A stretch of DNA of 64,000 nt from CAVQBJ01 sp963819075 (GCA_963819075.1 CAWFUP010000004.1:372001-436000); one strand, 5' to 3'. Shown: positions 41,763 through 50,896, counted from the stretch's first letter. The notes: generated by a model from the sequence alone, not told the origin. A program made the numbers and translations.

Positions 41763-44183
41763 GTGGTTTCGACGCACAAGATCGCGGGCGGTGCGGCCTC
41801 GGGTTTCGCGGCGTACCTGACGGAGAGCGAGTCGCGCGGCGACTACTACGCCGGCGCCGAGGACGAGGAGCTCGTCGGTGTGTGGCACGGCTCCGACGGC
41901 GCGCTTGGGCGGCTCGGTGTTGACCGTGAGCGAGGTGCGTCTCGCGATGAGCTGGTGGCGTTGATGGAGGGTCGCTCGCCGGCGGATGGTTCACCAATCC
42001 GGCCGGTCGGGAGTGACGGCTCACGGGTGGCCGGGATCGATCTGACGTTCAGTGCGCCGAAGTCGGTGTCGGCGCTGTGGGCGGTGAGCGCGCCGTATGG
42101 GCGGGCGCAGATCGAGGCCGCGCACCGCGCAGCGGTGGCGAGTGCCCGGGAGCGCCTTGAGCGTGAGGAACTCCTCGTCCGCCGCAACATGGGTGGCGAG
42201 CGGTACTCGGAGACCGCGGAGAGGCTGGTGGCTGCGGAATACCTGCACACGGCCTCGCGGCTGACCGCCCGGCAAGAGGAGACCGGCGGCGTGCCCGACC
42301 CCCAGCTGCACTCGCACCTAGTCTCCTCGCGGCGGAGCGGCACGACGGCCGATTCGCAGCCGTCGACTCGCGGGAGCTGTTCCGGTCCGGCCGCGGCACG
42401 GGGGCGTGGTACCGAGCGGAGCTGGCGGCGCAGCTGCAGCAGCGTGGCGTGGAGGTACGGGGCCAGACGGGTCGAGACGGCCGCTACTTCGGAGGTGCGG
42501 GACGTGCCGCCGGCCCTGTCGGAGCGTTGGTCGGCGCGGTCGGAGGCGATCGCGCGGGAGGCGGCGCGGTTTCGCTCGCGGTACGGCCGCGAGCCGCGAG
42601 CGCAGGAGTTGCGGGCGATGACGGTCCGCACGCGCGGTTCGAAGAGCGTGCTCGAGCGTGTGGGTGTGGACGCCGCGTGGCGTGCGGTCGGCGAGGAGTA
42701 CGGGCTGGGTCGCGAGCGAGCGGCTGCGCTGGTCGCCGGTCGACCGGTGCAGTCCCTGGCGCGGGAGGTGGATCGCGAGCTGCTGGCCAAGCTTGGCTCC
42801 GAGCGATCGATCGTCTCGCGGCGCGAGCTGGATGCTCGGGCTTATGAGTTGGCCGCGGGGTCGATGACGCCGGCGCAGGCGGGCGAGATGGTGTCTGGGT
42901 TGGTCGCCTCGGGCGAGTTGGTGGCGCTCGAAGGCGAGATGTTCACCACACGGGAGCTGCGCAACCTGGAGCGGCGCGCCCTGGCGATCGCCGCCGCGCG
43001 GTCACAGGAGCGGGCGGCCGAGGTCTCGCCGAAGAGCGTGGCGGAGGCGCGACGCGGGGTCGTGCGGCATCTGGGCGCGGCGATGACCCGTGAGCAGCGC
43101 GAGGCGTTGCGGACGCTGACCGGGCGGGGTGGCGTGTCCGTGCTGGTCGGTCAGGCCGGGACTGGCAAGGGTGTCGTGCTGGGTGCTGCCGCTGAGTCGT
43201 GGCAGCGGGAGGGGTACACGGTGTGGGGCACCGCGATCGCCGGCGCCACAGCACAGCGGCTCGGGGCGGACGCGAAGCTCGACGCGTCGCTGACCGCCGA
43301 CGCGCTGCTGCGGCGGGTCGAGTCGGGCCAGGTCTCGTTGGATGAGCGCTCGGTGGTGGCGATGGACGAGGCCGGGATGGCGGACACGCGTCGGCTGGCC
43401 GGCCTCATCGAGCGGACGAACGACGCCGGGTCGAAGTTGATGCTGGCCGGTGACACGGCGCAGCTGGGGTCGATCGGCGCCGGCGGCTTGTTGGACGCGA
43501 TCCGCCAGGAGGTGCCCACGGCGGAGCTGTCCGAGGTCCACCGTGCCCGAAATGATTGGGAGCGTCAGGCGTGGGGGCAGGTGAGGGCCGGGAGCGCGGA
43601 GCGAGCGCTGGCCGCCTACCAGAAGCGCGATCGGCTGCATGTGTCGGACTCGCGGGTGGAGGCGGCACTGCGGATGATGGCTGGCTGGGACGGCGGCCGC
43701 GCCGAGGCTGGTGACAGGCGCAGGGTGATGCTCACCGATGCCTCCAATCGCGAGATCGATGAGATCAACGGCCTCGCGCAGCAGGCCCGGCAGGCGCGGG
43801 GTGAGCTCGGCCGCGACGGGATCGACCTCGCCGATCGGGGCTACGCGCTGTTCGAGGGCGACCGGGTGGTGTGCGCCGCGCCGGCGTATCAGCCGGGGCG
43901 GGTGCGAGTGGAGAACGGGACGCCCGGTGTCGTCAGCGAGGTGCGAGCGGGGGAGGGGCTATGGGTGCGCACCGAGGAGGCAGATCGGATCCAGCAACAG
44001 TCGCTCGCCAGAGCCAAAGCAGGTGGCTTCTCCATCCCCGCACCGCACCCGCTCCTCGCCAATACCAGGTACGGCGCCGCCGACCGGTCCCGCCGCTCCC
44101 GGCGTGTGACCGCGAACGTGCGACGGCACGCTCAGCGTCCGGCTGCGCCGTCGAGGCCCGTCCCGCGTCGGCGCGCTGCTTAG
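41763..44183 (+). pseudogene. MobF (TrwC/TraI-type) relaxase-helicase, frameshifted and short
   Basis: This gene once encoded the enzyme that nicks and unwinds DNA for conjugation. The start is the GTG at 41763 (VSTHKIAGGAASGFAAYL, residues before this are poor). The HUH domain shows YYAG, IDLTFSAPKSVSALWAVS and the metal-binding DPQLHSHLV. From about 42327 to 42495 the true coding frame is +1 (AAERHDGRFAAVDSRELF, GTGAWYRAELAAQLQQ), then coding returns to the first frame at EVRDVPPALSERW. Two compensating indels thus scramble about 55 residues. The helicase half has Walker A (VLVGQAGTGKGVVLG) and Walker B (VVAMDEAGMADTRR), but the C-terminal helicase motifs are missing. The product would probably not work. 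Confidence 0.82.
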
Positions 44184-44333
44184 CGGCAGCGTTTCATGCC
44201 GCGGCGGGCCAAAGTCGGGCGCTTGTCCGTCCCGGCCGAGATAGAGGCACCCGGCGAACGCGCCGACGCGGACGACGCCGGTGGCGTGCCGCTGGGTGTG
44301 TCCCGCTCGCACGCTCCGACCGCACCGCTCAGA

Positions 44334-44882
44334 TCAGCCGGGCGGCGGTGCCACGGCGAAGCCCCGGGAGATCCAAGCGCGGTATGAGTTGTAGAACGGC
44401 AAGAACTCGGCGGCCACTATCCGTGCCGCTTCGTGGACTTGTTCCGCCGTCGCGGTGGCGTACTCGTGAACGAGCAGGCGGCGCAGTTCACGGAGTCGCT
44501 CAAGGCGACGAGCCTGTTCAGGACCGATGACGCCGATCCGCGCGAGGGCGGCGATGTCGCGACGGGCGTTGAGATCGTCGCGGCGCTGGCGAACCTTGGC
44601 GAGCTCCAGTCCAAACGCGGTTAGCTCACCGATGTAGTTGTAGAGCTGATCGACGCCGCGCTCGACGGCCTTGACGCGGTTCAGCTCGGCCGGATCGTCA
44701 GATGCGTACGCGGCCGCAAACGGGGCCAGGTCGAAGTCATCGCCGAATTCGGCCATCGCGGCGCGCAGCGCGACGAGATGGCGCCGCACGTCGGAGACGC
44801 GATCTCGGATCTTCGCCTTCAGCGCCCGAGCGCGCTCGGGATCTTGCGCTTCGAGCGGCGCGGACGGAACGGTCGGTTCCAT
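44334..44882 (-). CDS. HEPN-domain toxin-like protein (HepT-like)
   Basis: A 182-residue helical protein. The HEPN ribonuclease motif R-x4-H-x-Y is present as RRLLVHEYATA (near residue 140), preceded by the helices AVERGVDQLYNYIGELTAFG and VIGPEQARRLERLRELR. It lies directly after the nucleotidyltransferase gene, so the two form an MNT/HEPN pair, in which the HEPN protein is the RNA-cutting toxin. At 182 residues it is longer than classic HepT (about 140), with an added N-terminal helix pair. Expression on the minus strand, away from the tRNA-His gene. Confidence 0.78.
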   Translation of the reverse strand: MEPTVPSAPLEAQDPERARALKAKIRDRVSDVRRHLVALRAAMAEFGDDFDLAPFAAAYASDDPAELNRVKAVERGVDQLYNYIGELTAFGLELAKVRQRRDDLNARRDIAALARIGVIGPEQARRLERLRELRRLLVHEYATATAEQVHEAARIVAAEFLPFYNSYRAWISRGFAVAPPPG

Positions 44883-45425
44883 CTACGTCAGCCCGAGGTC
44901 GGGCATGGCTTGCTCCAGGGGCACCTCGCGGAGGGCAGCGCGGTGCCAGTGCGCGGAGCGCGCTTGCAGCTCGGGCCAACGCTGGTCACGATCGACGAGC
45001 ACGCGGCCGACGGTGAGTACGTCGAAGATCAGCGCCGGAGCCCGCTCAGCGTCCGCCAAGCGCACAAGCTGCACGGGACGCTTCAGCCGCCGCTCCAGGC
45101 GTGCGGTCGTCTCGGCCACCCGCCCGGCGGACGGGTCGACGAGTTCGACCAGCACGTCGACGTCGGATGTCGCCGCGGCGCGCCCGCTGGCCAGCGAGCC
45201 GAACAGCACCGCCAGTCGCACGTTGGGCTCCGTGCGCAGACCGGCCCGCAGGTCACGCAGCAGCGGCCAGTGCGAGCGTAGGTAGGCCTCCTCTCGCATC
45301 GAGGTCCTGAATTGACGCTCGCTGACGCGCTCGCCGTGCACGAGGCCCTGCGCCGCTGCGCGGCGGAGGGTCCGCTCGGGCACGCCGAGGTGACGCGCGA
45401 GCGTGCGCAGCGAATCAGCGGGCAC
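44883..45425 (-). CDS. MNT-like nucleotidyltransferase with N-terminal HTH (antitoxin-like)
   Basis: A 180-residue protein. The catalytic motif G-S-x10-D-x-D is seen as LFGSLASGRAAATSDVDVLV (near residue 75), with the third acidic position in the VQLVRLADAERAP region. Such enzymes silence HepT toxins by attaching AMP to them. The first 50 residues (LRTLARHLGVPERTLRRAAA, QGLVHGERVSERQF) form a helix-turn-helix not found in the minimal MntA, so this one could also bind the operon's promoter. It is the promoter-proximal gene; the HEPN gene follows with no gap. Confidence 0.8.
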   Translation of the reverse strand: MPADSLRTLARHLGVPERTLRRAAAQGLVHGERVSERQFRTSMREEAYLRSHWPLLRDLRAGLRTEPNVRLAVLFGSLASGRAAATSDVDVLVELVDPSAGRVAETTARLERRLKRPVQLVRLADAERAPALIFDVLTVGRVLVDRDQRWPELQARSAHWHRAALREVPLEQAMPDLGLT

Positions 45426-45704
45426 GCATTTGGTGTGGCCGATCTTCTGAGTTCATGCGGCCGCTAATCTACGCTCGTGTGGCCGATAACGCAACCTGCG
45501 ACATCGATGGAGCCGGGCACTTTCTCCGGCTTTCTCGGGATTCCCGGAGAAAAGCAGAGAAAGCACGGCACGAGCATCCCGGCCCTCATGTGCCTTCGCT
45601 GGCGCGCCGCGGCCGTGGCACAACGGTCAACACCGGGCCCACAATCCGCAAAATTGCACCCCGAGCCCTGCCTGTCACAACGCTGGCCGGAAACGAAAAC
45701 CACC
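45426..45704. other. Intergenic stretch with stem-loop
   Basis: About 280 bases between the MNT gene and the tRNA-His flank. It holds a stem-loop (45520-45554) and a TTGCACCCCG motif at 45653 that is shared with the island ends. No gene is supported. Confidence 0.5.
45520..45554. terminator. Stem-loop, possible terminator
   Basis: CTTTCTCCGG (45520-45529) pairs with CCGGAGAAAAG (45544-45554) around a 14-base loop. Runs of T and A on either side could make it work on either strand, most plausibly for the tRNA-His transcript reading left. Confidence 0.45.
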
Positions 45705-45771
45705 CGATTTCCAGCCACTTCGAAGGGTGAGCGACGGGATTCGAACCCGCGACCGCCGAGACCACAACCCG
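45705..45771. repeat. Island boundary copy 4: the intact tRNA-His end
   Basis: The original site: the tRNA-His 3' half plus CGATTTCCAGCCACTTCGAA. The three partial copies to the left match this from the flank up to the anticodon stem, where they stop sharing sequence with the tRNA. A TTGCACCCCG motif is about 50 bases to its left. Confidence 0.88.
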
Positions 45772-45798
45772 GAGCTCTACCAGCTGAGCTACGCCCAC
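45726..45798 (-). tRNA. tRNA-His (anticodon GTG)
   Basis: Seventy-three bases fold as a full cloverleaf: acceptor GTGGGCG/CGCTCAC, D arm GCTCAGCTGGTAGAGC, anticodon arm CCGGG-TTGTGGT-CTCGG, T arm GCGGG-TTCGAAT-CCCGT. The anticodon is GTG. A G precedes the first base (position -1) and base 73 is C, the G-1:C73 pair that marks tRNA-His. CCA is not encoded. The 3' end serves as the insertion site of the island to its left. Confidence 0.95.
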
Positions 45799-45851
45799 CA
45801 AGCGACACCGCAGTCTAGCGGCGCGCCTTCTGCCGGTAGCCCGCGAGCGGC

Positions 45852-46760
45852 TCAGCTCACCGCGGCCCGTCGCTCGCGTTCGAGCAGGACCTCGGTCACC
45901 GCGTCGGGGCGTTCGATCTGTGGGCAATGCCCACAGCCGTCGATCGTCGTGAGCCGCGCCCGCGGCACCGCCTCCATGGCCAGGGCGGCGTTCGCGTAAG
46001 GCAGCATCCCGTCCTCGCGCCCCCACACGAGGTCGACGGGCACGCCGATCGTGCCGAGCTCGAACGGCTCGCTCAGCTCGGGCGCGAGCTGGTCGGCCAC
46101 GCGCAGGTAGCGGATCAAGGTGGCCCGATCGCGCATATGACGAGCGAAGGTGCCGACGACGTCGGCACCGACACGGCGCTGATCGTGGATCGCCAGCTCG
46201 CGGTACACGCGCCCGACGAGCCGCTCGACGACGGCGCCCGGCGCGAGCGGTGGCAGGCGCACGAGGACCCGCAGCAGGGCCAGGGTCTCGAGCCGGTAGA
46301 TCCAGCCCCCCATGTCGAAGCCGGCCGGCGCGATGGCCACGACGCGCTGAACGGGCTCCTCGTCGGCGGCGGCGAGCAGGGCCGCGCTCGCGCCGAGCGA
46401 GTTACCCACCAGCACGCACTCGCGCTCGACCGCGTAGCGATGCACGGCGGCGGCGGTGAACGCGGCGAGCTGCTCGAGTACCGGCTCGTCATCGGCCAGG
46501 GGCGCGGCGTCGGCGAAGCCCGGCAGGTCGAGCGCGACGGCGGCGCGGCCCGCCGCCGCCAGCAGCCCGATCACCTGGCGCCAGGTGTCGGCGCTATCGG
46601 CAAAGCCGTGCAGTAACAGGTACACGGGCCCGTCGCCGGCCAGCTCGAGCGCGCGCGTGCGAAATGGCCCGACCCGCACACGCGACTCACTCAGACCGCG
46701 GGTCTTCGTCCTGGAAGCGGTCGTCTGAGGTCGGCTTGCATCCGTGCGCGCCACCCACAC
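45852..46760 (-). CDS. Alpha/beta hydrolase
   Basis: A 302-residue enzyme. Oxyanion loop HGFADSADTWRQ (near residue 51), nucleophile elbow VLVGNSLGASAALL (Ser near 121), acid in VWGREDGMLPYANA (near 250) and the His in TIDGCGHCPQIERP (near 277). Size and lid region are typical of esterases and C-C bond hydrolases; the substrate is unknown. The start is a GTG; the first 25 residues look disordered and a later start is possible. It follows a PhaC-like gene by 3 bases, so the two are cotranscribed. Confidence 0.82.
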   Translation of the reverse strand: MWVARTDASRPQTTASRTKTRGLSESRVRVGPFRTRALELAGDGPVYLLLHGFADSADTWRQVIGLLAAAGRAAVALDLPGFADAAPLADDEPVLEQLAAFTAAAVHRYAVERECVLVGNSLGASAALLAAADEEPVQRVVAIAPAGFDMGGWIYRLETLALLRVLVRLPPLAPGAVVERLVGRVYRELAIHDQRRVGADVVGTFARHMRDRATLIRYLRVADQLAPELSEPFELGTIGVPVDLVWGREDGMLPYANAALAMEAVPRARLTTIDGCGHCPQIERPDAVTEVLLERERRAAVS

Positions 46761-46763
46761 ATG

Positions 46764-47897
46764 TTAAGACGACCGGGCGGCACTCTCAAGCGACGGCCGG
46801 CGTGGGGTCGCTCCAGCAATCCCGTACTCGTCGTGGAATGCGTCGAGCGTGCGCCAGGTCGTCTCGCCCGCCGAGCGGCCGGTGAGGACCCCGAGGTGCC
46901 CGCCGGGGGCGACGGCGAGCCGCACGTCGCGTGACGAGGTCAGCAACGGCCCGACCGCGAAGACCGCCGCCCGCGGCGCGAGGAGGTCTTCGCTGCCGGC
47001 GATCGAGAGCACCGGTACCCGAACCTCGGCCAAGTCGATCGTGCGGTCACCGAGGACGAGGTGCCCGTCGACGAGATCGTTGACGAGGAAGAAACGGTGG
47101 AAGATCTGACCGAAGCTGCGGCCCGGGTAGGCGAGCATGCGGTCCATGTACTCGTCGGTCGCGCGCACGTGACCGAGCCATTCGCGATCGTCGAGATGCG
47201 CGGCGACGGCGAGCGGGCGCAGCAGGTAGCGCCTGACCGACACCGCCTTGAACGCGAGGCTCGTGAGCGTCGCCGGGGGCGTGCCGAGGACGCGGTACAG
47301 CGACGTTGTGATCGTGCCCCGCGTCAGCGCCGCGATCATGCGCACCGGCGCGCCCACGGTCACGCGATGCAGGTCGAACGGACTGCCGATCATCGCGACG
47401 CTGCGCACCGGCAGCCGGCGGCGTAGGCCCACGGCCAGCAGCGTCATGATCCCGCCGAGCGACCAGCCGACGAGGTGCACCTTCTCGCCGGCATCGCGGC
47501 TTGCGGCGCGAATGGCCCGGGGGAGCACGTCGTCGATCCAGTGCTCGAGTCCGAGCTGGCGGTCGTCGAAGCCGATCGGCCCGTAGTCCACGACGTATGT
47601 GTCGTGACCGCGGATCGTCAGGTGCTCGATGAGGCTGCACCCTCGGCGCAGGTCGAAGCAGCGCGCCGGCGCCGCGAGCGGCGGGATGAGCAGGACGGGC
47701 GCGCGCGGGGTGGAGACGTCGCGGTTACGCGCGTAGCGCACCAGCGTGTTCTGAGGCGCGCTGTGAACCACGTCGCCGAGCAGCGGCGTCGTATCGGCCA
47801 GCGTGCCCGGACGCAGCAGGTAGTCGAAGGCGTTACGCGAGAGCACGAACGCCTCGTCGAGGGCCTCGACCGCGGACACGCCAAGCGATTGCAGCAT
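46764..47897 (-). CDS. PhaC-like alpha/beta hydrolase
   Basis: About 377 residues. The layout follows polyhydroxyalkanoate synthases: LLGDVVHSAPQNTLVRY, APVLLIPPLAAPARCFDLRR, GHDTYVVDYGPIGFDDRQLG and the elbow HLVGWSLGGIMTLL. True synthases use Cys at the elbow; here it is Ser, so a hydrolase or acyltransferase role is more likely. The Asp (SIAGSEDLLAPR) and His (VAPGGHLGVLTG) of the triad are present. The ATG at 47897 starts the first helix. It lies between a conserved unknown protein and another hydrolase, in one operon. Confidence 0.8.
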   Translation of the reverse strand: MLQSLGVSAVEALDEAFVLSRNAFDYLLRPGTLADTTPLLGDVVHSAPQNTLVRYARNRDVSTPRAPVLLIPPLAAPARCFDLRRGCSLIEHLTIRGHDTYVVDYGPIGFDDRQLGLEHWIDDVLPRAIRAASRDAGEKVHLVGWSLGGIMTLLAVGLRRRLPVRSVAMIGSPFDLHRVTVGAPVRMIAALTRGTITTSLYRVLGTPPATLTSLAFKAVSVRRYLLRPLAVAAHLDDREWLGHVRATDEYMDRMLAYPGRSFGQIFHRFFLVNDLVDGHLVLGDRTIDLAEVRVPVLSIAGSEDLLAPRAAVFAVGPLLTSSRDVRLAVAPGGHLGVLTGRSAGETTWRTLDAFHDEYGIAGATPRRPSLESAARSS

Positions 47898-47922
47898 CGA
47901 CGAGCGGGACCGGCCGGGGCCG

Positions 47923-48576
47923 TCAGGCGCCGCTCGAGTCCGACGCGGGAGCGAGCTCGCGCCGGCCGAGGTCGGTTGCGGCAAGGAACACGCTCGAGCC
48001 GCTGTCGTCGGCCCACGTCGCCAGTGCGAGCAGCAACGCCTCGATGTCGCGCCCGGGCACCACGTTGTCCGCAGCCGTGGCGCGCGTGCCACGGCACAGC
48101 TCGGCGTAACCGCCGAGCAGCAGCGCCCGCACCGCGCCCTCGGCCGCGACGAGCCGATCGCTGGCCCGCCACCCCGGATGCCAGGTGCTCGCGAGCGCCC
48201 AGGACTGGTGAGCGCTGACGAGATCGGCGGCGCACATGGCCAGCAGCTCGCGGGCCAGGCCATCGAGCGCGGGCGCCGCGGACGGCGCCGGCGCGAGCAT
48301 CTCTTGGGTCACGTCGCGGCCCGTGCGGTGTGCCACCGTCCAGCCCCGGCCAAGCGCCAGATCTGCCGTCGTCAGCTCGGGTCCCTCGAGGATCGTCAGC
48401 GTCGTCTGTTCGGGAACCCACTTCTGCTCGGCGACCTCGATCGTCTGGTTGCGCCGCCAGGGCGCGAGGATCGTGCCGCGCAACTGAGCCTCAGTCAGGT
48501 TGAACGCGTGCGTGTTGTGCGGGAAGCGGCGCAGCTCGACGTGATACATCGGCCCCCAGACTAGGAGGTCCGGCAC
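47923..48576 (-). CDS. Conserved protein of unknown function
   Basis: A 217-residue soluble protein. The first half looks beta-rich (MYHVELRRFPHNTHAFNLTE, LRGTILAPWRRNQTIEVAEQ, KWVPEQTTLTILEGPEL), the second helical (DGLARELLAMCAADLVSAHQ, AAEGAVRALLLGGYAELCRG). I do not recognise the family. It is the likely first gene of the operon with the PhaC-like protein, 25 bases upstream of it, and might act in the same lipid or polyester step. Confidence 0.6.
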   Translation of the reverse strand: MPDLLVWGPMYHVELRRFPHNTHAFNLTEAQLRGTILAPWRRNQTIEVAEQKWVPEQTTLTILEGPELTTADLALGRGWTVAHRTGRDVTQEMLAPAPSAAPALDGLARELLAMCAADLVSAHQSWALASTWHPGWRASDRLVAAEGAVRALLLGGYAELCRGTRATAADNVVPGRDIEALLLALATWADDSGSSVFLAATDLGRRELAPASDSSGA

Positions 48577-48597
48577 GCCCTAGTCTCGCCGGGTCGC

Positions 48598-50178
48598 TCA
48601 GGCCGGGGCGGCGATACGCTCGCGGATGAGGTCCGCCGCGCGCTCGGCAATCATGATCGTCGGGGCGTTCGTGTTCCCGCCCGGGATCAACGGCATCACC
48701 GAGGCGTCGGCGATGCGCAGCGCCTCGACGCCGCGCACCCGCAGCGCCGGGTCGACGACGGCGCCCGCGTCGGTACCGATCCGGCACGTGCCGACCGGGT
48801 GGTAGAGCAGCTCGACGCGGCGACGCGTGTCGGCCTCGAGCTCAGCCTCGTCCTGCACGCCGCCTCCCGGGAACAGTTCCACGCCGCGTGCCGAGGCGAG
48901 CGGCTCGCAGGCGACGATTTCGCGCGCCAGGCGCACCCCGGCGACGAGCGCGGCGACGTCCTCGGGCTCGGACAGGGTGTTGGTGAGGATCCGCGGCTTG
49001 TCGCGGGGGTCGGCCGAGCGCAGGCGGATCGTCCCGCGGCTGCGCGGGGAGACGAGCACCGGCCCGAGCGTGAACGCGTGCCCCTCGTACTCGCTGGCGC
49101 CGTGGTCGACGAAGTACGCCGGGGCGAAGTGGAACTGCAGGTCGGCCGCCGGCAAGCCGGGACGGCTGCGCACGAACGCGAACGCCTCGGCGACCGTCGA
49201 GGTGAGCTTCCCGCTGCGGCGCAGCACCCACTCGGCCAGCCCCTTCGGACTGCGCGCCCCGTAGAGGGACTCCGGAACCGTCGACTCCCACACCGCGACG
49301 ACGAACGGATGGTCCTGGAGGTTCTCGCCCACGCCCGGCAGATCGACCTCGACGCCGACGCCCTGCTCGCGCAGGTGCTCGGCCGGTCCGATCCCCGAGC
49401 ACAGCAACAGTTGCGTCGTGCCGATCGTCCCGGCGGCGAGGATCACCTCGCGGTTGGCCCGCACGGTGCGGCCGTCGTCGAGCAGGACCGCCGTCGCGCG
49501 CCCGTCACGCACATGCACCCGACTCGCGAGCGCGCCGGTGAGCACGTTCAGGTTCGGCCTCGACATCGCCGGCCGCAGGTAGGCGTCGGCGGCGCTCCAG
49601 CGGCGCCCGTTGCGCTGCGTCACCTGGACCATGGCCGCGCCGTCCTGCTCGGGGCCGTTGTAGTCATCGATGCGCGGGATCCCCGCGGCTTCGGCAGCGG
49701 CGAGGAAGCGCGCCGTCAGGCGCCGTGGCGAGCGCTCGTCCTCCACGCGCAGCGGGCCGCCGACCGCGTGGTGCTCAGAGGCGCCGCGCGCGTTGTCCTC
49801 GGCCCGCAGGAAGTAGGGACGCACGCCCTGCCACCCCCAACCGGCCGCGCCCTGTGCCTCCCACAGGTCGTAGTCGAGCGGCCGGCCGCGCACATAGAGC
49901 ATCGCGTTCATCGAGCTCGAGCCGCCGAGTCCCTTCCCGCGCGGGATATACAGGCTGCGGTCGTCGCAATGCGGCTCGGGCTCGGTCTGGTAGTCCCAGT
50001 CGAGCGCCGTGTGGAACTGCTGCGCAAACGCGGCCGGGATCGCGACATTCGGGTGGCGCCCGCTTCCGCCCGCCTCGAGGACGATCACGCTCGTCGCCGG
50101 ATCCTCCGACAGGCGGGCGGCGAGTACGCAGCCCGCCGAGCCGGCCCCGACGATCACATAGTCGGCCACGGTCACCAT
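48598..50178 (-). CDS. GMC-family oxidoreductase (choline-dehydrogenase-like)
   Basis: A 526-residue FAD enzyme. The FAD motif starts at residue 5 (DYVIVGAGSAGCVLAARLSE), followed by GKGLGGSSSMNAMLYVRGRP (GMC signature 1), a substrate domain, GTIGTTQLLLCSGIGP (signature 2), and the C-terminal active-site part with YHPVGTCRIG and NTNAPTIMIAERAADLI. These enzymes oxidise alcohols with FAD. The actual alcohol is not known. The ATG at 50178 lies next to the FAD motif; upstream residues overlap the adjacent gene and look non-coding. It ends 21 bases before the unknown gene to its left and may lead that operon. Confidence 0.92.
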   Translation of the reverse strand: MVTVADYVIVGAGSAGCVLAARLSEDPATSVIVLEAGGSGRHPNVAIPAAFAQQFHTALDWDYQTEPEPHCDDRSLYIPRGKGLGGSSSMNAMLYVRGRPLDYDLWEAQGAAGWGWQGVRPYFLRAEDNARGASEHHAVGGPLRVEDERSPRRLTARFLAAAEAAGIPRIDDYNGPEQDGAAMVQVTQRNGRRWSAADAYLRPAMSRPNLNVLTGALASRVHVRDGRATAVLLDDGRTVRANREVILAAGTIGTTQLLLCSGIGPAEHLREQGVGVEVDLPGVGENLQDHPFVVAVWESTVPESLYGARSPKGLAEWVLRRSGKLTSTVAEAFAFVRSRPGLPAADLQFHFAPAYFVDHGASEYEGHAFTLGPVLVSPRSRGTIRLRSADPRDKPRILTNTLSEPEDVAALVAGVRLAREIVACEPLASARGVELFPGGGVQDEAELEADTRRRVELLYHPVGTCRIGTDAGAVVDPALRVRGVEALRIADASVMPLIPGGNTNAPTIMIAERAADLIRERIAAPA

Positions 50179-50236
50179 GGTCGTATCCTTGCCGATCGGC
50201 CGGCGGTGCTTCTCGCTCACCGCCCTGCGCCGGCGC

Positions 50237-50896
50237 CTACGGGCAGAGCGGAGTGGCGTTGCGACCGGTGCCGAGCTGCACCTGCATGAGCAGCTCGAGT
50301 CCGGCGTGGGCGCCACCCCTGAGGCGGGCGCCGTTGTTGGTGCCCCCGCCGCTCGTGAACGAGTCGGTCGACGCACCCGGGGCTTGAGCGAACAGCTCGT
50401 AGCCGACGCCGCCCGGGAAGCCGGCCGGCCGGAAACCGCCCTCGTCGTTGAGGTCGACGTAGTCCCCGCGACCGGCGCACATGTTCACCGGGTGGAAGGT
50501 GCTCACCGTCGAGCCGCTCACCGAGCCGCCGCACACCGGGAGATTGAACGGACCGCTCGTCACCTTGACGGTGGCTGCCGTGCCGGCGCGCGGCGCGAGC
50601 ACCTGAAAGTGGATCTGCGTGAGCGGCAGCTGGCCGCGGGAACCCCGCTTGGCGCAGCCCTCCACCCGCACCGCGAGCACCTGTCCCGCGCTGGGCGCGA
50701 GAACCTGCCCGCCCCCGCTGACCGCCGTCGACCAGAAGGCGGTGTCGACCGGGTGGGCGATGGCCACGGTAGCCGGCGTGCTGAGGCTGCTGCCGAAGCT
50801 GATGAGCGCGGCCGGCGAGACGGCGGGCAGCGCGCAGGCGCCGGCGGCAATCACGGCAGCGGCACAGACGATGCGGCGACCAGGCTGTTCAGACAA
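50237..50896 (-). CDS. Secreted protein of unknown family
   Basis: A 219-residue protein with a signal peptide (RRIVCAAAVIAAGACALPAV, cleavage near SPAALI). The mature part is beta-rich (VAIAHPVDTAFWSTAVSGGG, GQVLAVRVEGCAKRG) and has four Cys that could pair. No catalytic motif is seen. It is transcribed on its own ahead of the GMC gene, divergent from the Ohr gene. Confidence 0.65.
   Translation of the reverse strand: MSEQPGRRIVCAAAVIAAGACALPAVSPAALISFGSSLSTPATVAIAHPVDTAFWSTAVSGGGQVLAPSAGQVLAVRVEGCAKRGSRGQLPLTQIHFQVLAPRAGTAATVKVTSGPFNLPVCGGSVSGSTVSTFHPVNMCAGRGDYVDLNDEGGFRPAGFPGGVGYELFAQAPGASTDSFTSGGGTNNGARLRGGAHAGLELLMQVQLGTGRNATPLCP

Noticed and set aside
21590..45700. Integrase gene for the tRNA-His island
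   Set aside because: I looked for tyrosine or serine recombinase motifs in the frames of this region and found none; the enzyme may act in trans or be lost.
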